From NCBI RefSeq assembly GCF_003711225.1, contig NZ_CP031030.1:248001-312000 (forward strand): DNA of 64,000 nt, given 5' to 3'. This document shows, piece by piece, positions 61,535 to 64,000 of the stretch. The stretch comes from Runella sp. SP2 (GTDB lineage: Bacteria; Bacteroidota; Bacteroidia; Cytophagales; Spirosomataceae). Under the pieces are notes generated by a model that saw only the letters and a list, made by a program, of their open reading frames with translations, was not told where the DNA came from and ran no database searches. Made by a program: the position numbers and the translations under genes. The first letter of the stretch is position 1. Each line of letters opens with the position of its first letter.

Positions 61535-63076
61535 ATGCAAAAATATCCGATAGGAATCCAGAATTTTCAAGAGCTTATCACGGGGGGGTATCTCTATGTG
61601 GATAAAACAGCGTTAATTTACCGCTTGGTGAGTAGGGGGAAATATTACTTTCTATCGCGTCCTCGTCGCTTTGGGAAATCATTGCTGGTGAGTACGTTGC
61701 AGGCCTTGTACGAGGGCAAGAAGGAGTTATTTGAAGGCTTGTATATTGGGGATAAATGGGATTTTAGCCAGACAAATCCCACGCTTGTGATTTATTTTAA
61801 CCAAATGAGTTTGCGTGATGTGGGTTTGGAACAATCGCTGATAACGACTTTGCGCAACGAAGCGCGCCGCCACGAGTTAGTACTAGAGAGTGAAGGGGTG
61901 GGCTTTATGTTTCAGGAGTTAATTGAGAAACTTCATATCAAGACGGGTCGTAAAGTGGTGGTGTTGGTGGATGAGTACGACAAGCCGATAGTGGATTATT
62001 TGGAGGAGTTGCCCATTGCGCATCAGAATCGTCAATTGTTAAAGTCATTTTATGGAATACTCAAACCTTCGGACGAGCATTTGGAGTTTGTGTTGTTGAC
62101 GGGTGTAAGCAAATTCGCCAAGGTCAGTGTGTTTTCGGATTTGAATAATCTTAATGACATAAGTTTAGATGATGATTACGCTAATTTGGTAGGGATTAGC
62201 CAACCTGAATTGGAAGCTAGTTTTGAGGAAGAGATTAGTGTTTTGGCGGCAAAACAAGAAATTACTAGAGAAGCGTTTCTGGAAAAAGTAAAAGCGTGGT
62301 ACAATGGGTATTCTTGGAACGGGACGGATAGGGTTTATAATCCTTTTTCATTATTAAATTTCTTTTCAAAGCGGGGCGCTTTTCAAAATTACTGGTTCAG
62401 TACAGGCACACCTACGTGGTTAATTGGACTGTTGCGTAAGCAAGGAATTTATCAGATTGAAGGGCAAGAGGTTTCTGAAATTAGTTTAGATACCTTTGAT
62501 ATTGAACGGTTAGAAGTCTATCCTATCTTATTCCAAACGGGCTATTTGACGATACGTTCGGGGGAAGATGGGATTTACGTGTTGGATTATCCTAACCAAG
62601 AAGTGAAGCAATCGTTTTTGCAATATTTGCTGCAAAGCTATCGCCAAGGTTCATTGGGTGAGGGGTTACCTTTGGTAGTACACCTTCGGAATGCTTTGCA
62701 AAACAATGACTTAGCGAAGGCAATGGAAGTGATAGATACAGTATTTTCGTCGTTGCCATATGATTTGTGGCAAAATGAGAATGAGCGTTTCTACCACGCA
62801 CTTATCCATTTGACGTTTACCTTATTGGGCGTATATGTACAGTCGGAAGTTCATACTTCACGGGGTCGTTGTGATGCGTTGGTACAAACGCAGCGTTACG
62901 TGTATGCGTTTGAATTTAAGTTAGACAAAACGTCATCGGAGGCGTTGGAGCAAGTAAAGACAAAAGGATATTTGGCACCCTACAAATCACTGGGGAAAGA
63001 ATTGGTGGCAGTGGGCGTGAATTTTTCGACGGCCACGAAGTCGGTTGAAAGCTGGGACGTAGCTGTTTTGAATTGA
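61535..63076 (+). CDS. AAA-ATPase-like / PD-(D/E)XK nuclease-like protein (copy 1)
   Basis: The protein has 513 residues. PIGIQNFQELITGGYLYVDKT and the degenerate Walker A SRPRRFGKSLLVSTL mark the AAA-ATPase_like family (PF09820), with Walker B VVVLVDEYDKPI. The C-terminal part (about 400-500) carries RGRCDALVQ and YAFEFKLD, a PD-(D/E)XK-type core (PF08011). These proteins are abundant and often duplicated in Bacteroidota; their role is unknown. A second copy follows 50 bases later. Confidence 0.85.
   Translation: MQKYPIGIQNFQELITGGYLYVDKTALIYRLVSRGKYYFLSRPRRFGKSLLVSTLQALYEGKKELFEGLYIGDKWDFSQTNPTLVIYFNQMSLRDVGLEQSLITTLRNEARRHELVLESEGVGFMFQELIEKLHIKTGRKVVVLVDEYDKPIVDYLEELPIAHQNRQLLKSFYGILKPSDEHLEFVLLTGVSKFAKVSVFSDLNNLNDISLDDDYANLVGISQPELEASFEEEISVLAAKQEITREAFLEKVKAWYNGYSWNGTDRVYNPFSLLNFFSKRGAFQNYWFSTGTPTWLIGLLRKQGIYQIEGQEVSEISLDTFDIERLEVYPILFQTGYLTIRSGEDGIYVLDYPNQEVKQSFLQYLLQSYRQGSLGEGLPLVVHLRNALQNNDLAKAMEVIDTVFSSLPYDLWQNENERFYHALIHLTFTLLGVYVQSEVHTSRGRCDALVQTQRYVYAFEFKLDKTSSEALEQVKTKGYLAPYKSLGKELVAVGVNFSTATKSVESWDVAVLN
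61646..62148 (+). repeat. near-identical block shared by the two AAA/PDDEXK copies (member 1)
   Basis: This block aligns without gaps at an offset of 1592 bases with 63238-63740, with few differences by eye. Identity ends sharply after GATTTGAATAA. It codes for the P-loop domain. Confidence 0.85.
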
Positions 63077-63098
63077 TTCTCTGATAAAAATTTCTGTC

Positions 63099-63106
63099 TA
63101 TCTTTG
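63099..63106 (+). promoter_or_regulatory. putative -7 element TATCTTTG of AAA/PDDEXK copy 2
   Basis: A full TAnnTTTG match 21 bases before the ATG at 63127; a TTG (63073-63075) lies 23 bases upstream. Confidence 0.6.
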
Positions 63107-63126
63107 TTTAAAGAAAGCGAGAAACG

Positions 63127-64000
63127 ATGCAAAAATATCCGATAGGAATTCAGAATTTTCAGAAACTCCGTGAGGGAGGGTTTGTTTATATTGACAAAAC
63201 GGTCTCCATTCATCGTCTGACGCAACAAGCAGGTTTTTACTTTCTATCGCGTCCTCGTCGCTTTGGAAAATCATTGTTGGTGAGTACGTTGCAGGCCTTG
63301 TACGAGGGCAAGAAGGAGTTATTTGAAGGCTTGTATATTGGGGATAAATGGGATTTTAGCCAGACGAACCCTACACTTGTGATTTATTTTAACCAAATGA
63401 GTTTGCGTGATGTGGGTTTGGAACAATCGCTGATAACGACGTTGCGCAACGAAGCGCGCCGCCACGCGTTAGTACTAGAGAGTGAAGGGGTGGGCTTTAT
63501 GTTTCAGGAGTTAATTGAGAAACTTCATATCAAGACGGGTCGCAAGGTGGTGGTGTTGGTGGATGAGTATGACAAGCCGATAGTAGATTATTTGGAGGAA
63601 TTGCCCATTGCGCATCAGAATCGTCAATTGTTAAAGTCATTTTATGGGATACTTAAACCTTCGGATGAACATTTGGAGTTTGTGTTGTTGACGGGCGTGA
63701 GCAAGTTTGCGAAAGTCAGTGTGTTTTCTGATTTGAATAACCTGCGAGACCTTACCCTCAATCCACAGTTTTCGGATTTGGTTGGTATCAATCAAGAAGA
63801 ACTTGTTTTGAATTTTAAGGCAGAAATTTCAGACTTAGCCAGTGAAAGAGGGATTACGGAGGAGGTATTTTTAGAGCAAATCAAGCATTGGTATAACGGC
63901 TATTCATGGGGAGGCAAGGCCAGTGTTTATAACCCATTTTCGTTGCTTAATTTTTTTGCTGACAATGGTAGCTTCCAAAATTACTGGTTCAGTACAGGGA
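63127..64000 (+). CDS. AAA-ATPase-like / PD-(D/E)XK nuclease-like protein (copy 2, partial)
   Basis: The ATG at 63127 opens a frame that runs past the window end (291 complete codons). It begins like copy 1 (MQKYPIGIQNFQKLREGG), differs at the next 25 residues, is almost identical at the P-loop and Walker B (FGKSLLVSTL, LVDEYDKPIVDYL), then diverges after FSDLNNL. The nuclease half is outside the window, so its state is unknown. Confidence 0.85.
   Translation, partial: MQKYPIGIQNFQKLREGGFVYIDKTVSIHRLTQQAGFYFLSRPRRFGKSLLVSTLQALYEGKKELFEGLYIGDKWDFSQTNPTLVIYFNQMSLRDVGLEQSLITTLRNEARRHALVLESEGVGFMFQELIEKLHIKTGRKVVVLVDEYDKPIVDYLEELPIAHQNRQLLKSFYGILKPSDEHLEFVLLTGVSKFAKVSVFSDLNNLRDLTLNPQFSDLVGINQEELVLNFKAEISDLASERGITEEVFLEQIKHWYNGYSWGGKASVYNPFSLLNFFADNGSFQNYWFSTG
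63238..63740 (+). repeat. near-identical block shared by the two AAA/PDDEXK copies (member 2)
   Basis: Partner of 61646-62148; same length, no indel. The blocks on both sides are clearly more diverged, which points to gene conversion. Confidence 0.85.

Noticed and set aside
61535-64000. A transposon or insertion sequence
   Set aside because: The repeated genes are AAA/PDDEXK-type, without transposase motifs, terminal inverted repeats or target duplications that I can see.

Overview
The window looks like chromosomal DNA of a heterotrophic Bacteroidota species, most likely order Cytophagales (Runella/Spirosoma-like; genus is inference). Signs are a SusC/SusD pair, secreted proteins with Bacteroidota signal peptides, near absence of Shine-Dalgarno sequences, and repeated matches to the Bacteroidota promoter motif TAnnTTTG in front of genes. 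I see no phage, plasmid, insertion sequence, CRISPR array or rRNA. One tRNA (Leu, anticodon TAG) is present.

Layout. 1-732: the end of a DinB-like gene and a short PycTM (Pycsar-effector-type) membrane protein without an HD or cyclase partner. 725-12952: a run of minus-strand genes made of four paralogous histidine kinases in tandem, a small membrane protein, an M20 peptidase, an S9-like hydrolase and a CotH-like secreted protein; no response regulator lies with the kinases. 13058-16171: a 12-TM carrier fused to HEAT-like repeats and a cyclic-nucleotide-binding domain. 16311-19958: an AlkC-like DNA glycosylase, a two-component system with a Cys-containing sensor, and a divergent Cys-rich secreted peptide. 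20050-22945: NADP oxidoreductase, K+ channel, bestrophin and outer-membrane protein in one operon. 23035-24453: an Hsp31/PfpI-like protein and a divergent HxlR regulator between hairpin repeats. 24456-28522: esterase, Zn alcohol dehydrogenase, HopJ-family protein, LCIB-family (theta-type) carbonic anhydrase and a second bestrophin. 28784-38435: holB, then a TolC-RND-MFP efflux operon with a divergent OmpR-type two-component system. 38494-43429: a large FG-GAP/ASPIC lipoprotein carrying palindromic coding inserts, a secreted unknown and a GT2 glycosyltransferase. 43519-48649: SusD and SusC. 49172-51420: RimK-associated protease, RimK ligase and a NrtR-like Nudix regulator. 51556-58885: purA, fur, relA/spoT, tRNA-Leu, tig, a Crp/Fnr regulator and a methyltransferase. 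58893-61431: a LytTR regulator and a TPR histidine kinase. 61535-64000: two tandem AAA-ATPase/PD-(D/E)XK proteins, the second cut by the window end.

The most interesting points are: (a) the bestrophin-LCIB gene pair, which joins in one bacterial operon two families that work together in the algal CO2-concentrating mechanism; (b) palindromic elements inside coding sequences, three in the same phase at equivalent loops of the FG-GAP protein and two different ones in the same loop of two kinase paralogs; (c) the four-kinase orphan array; (d) a Cys-bearing sensor kinase divergent from a Cys-rich secreted peptide. Functions are inferred from motifs read by eye; no database search was run.
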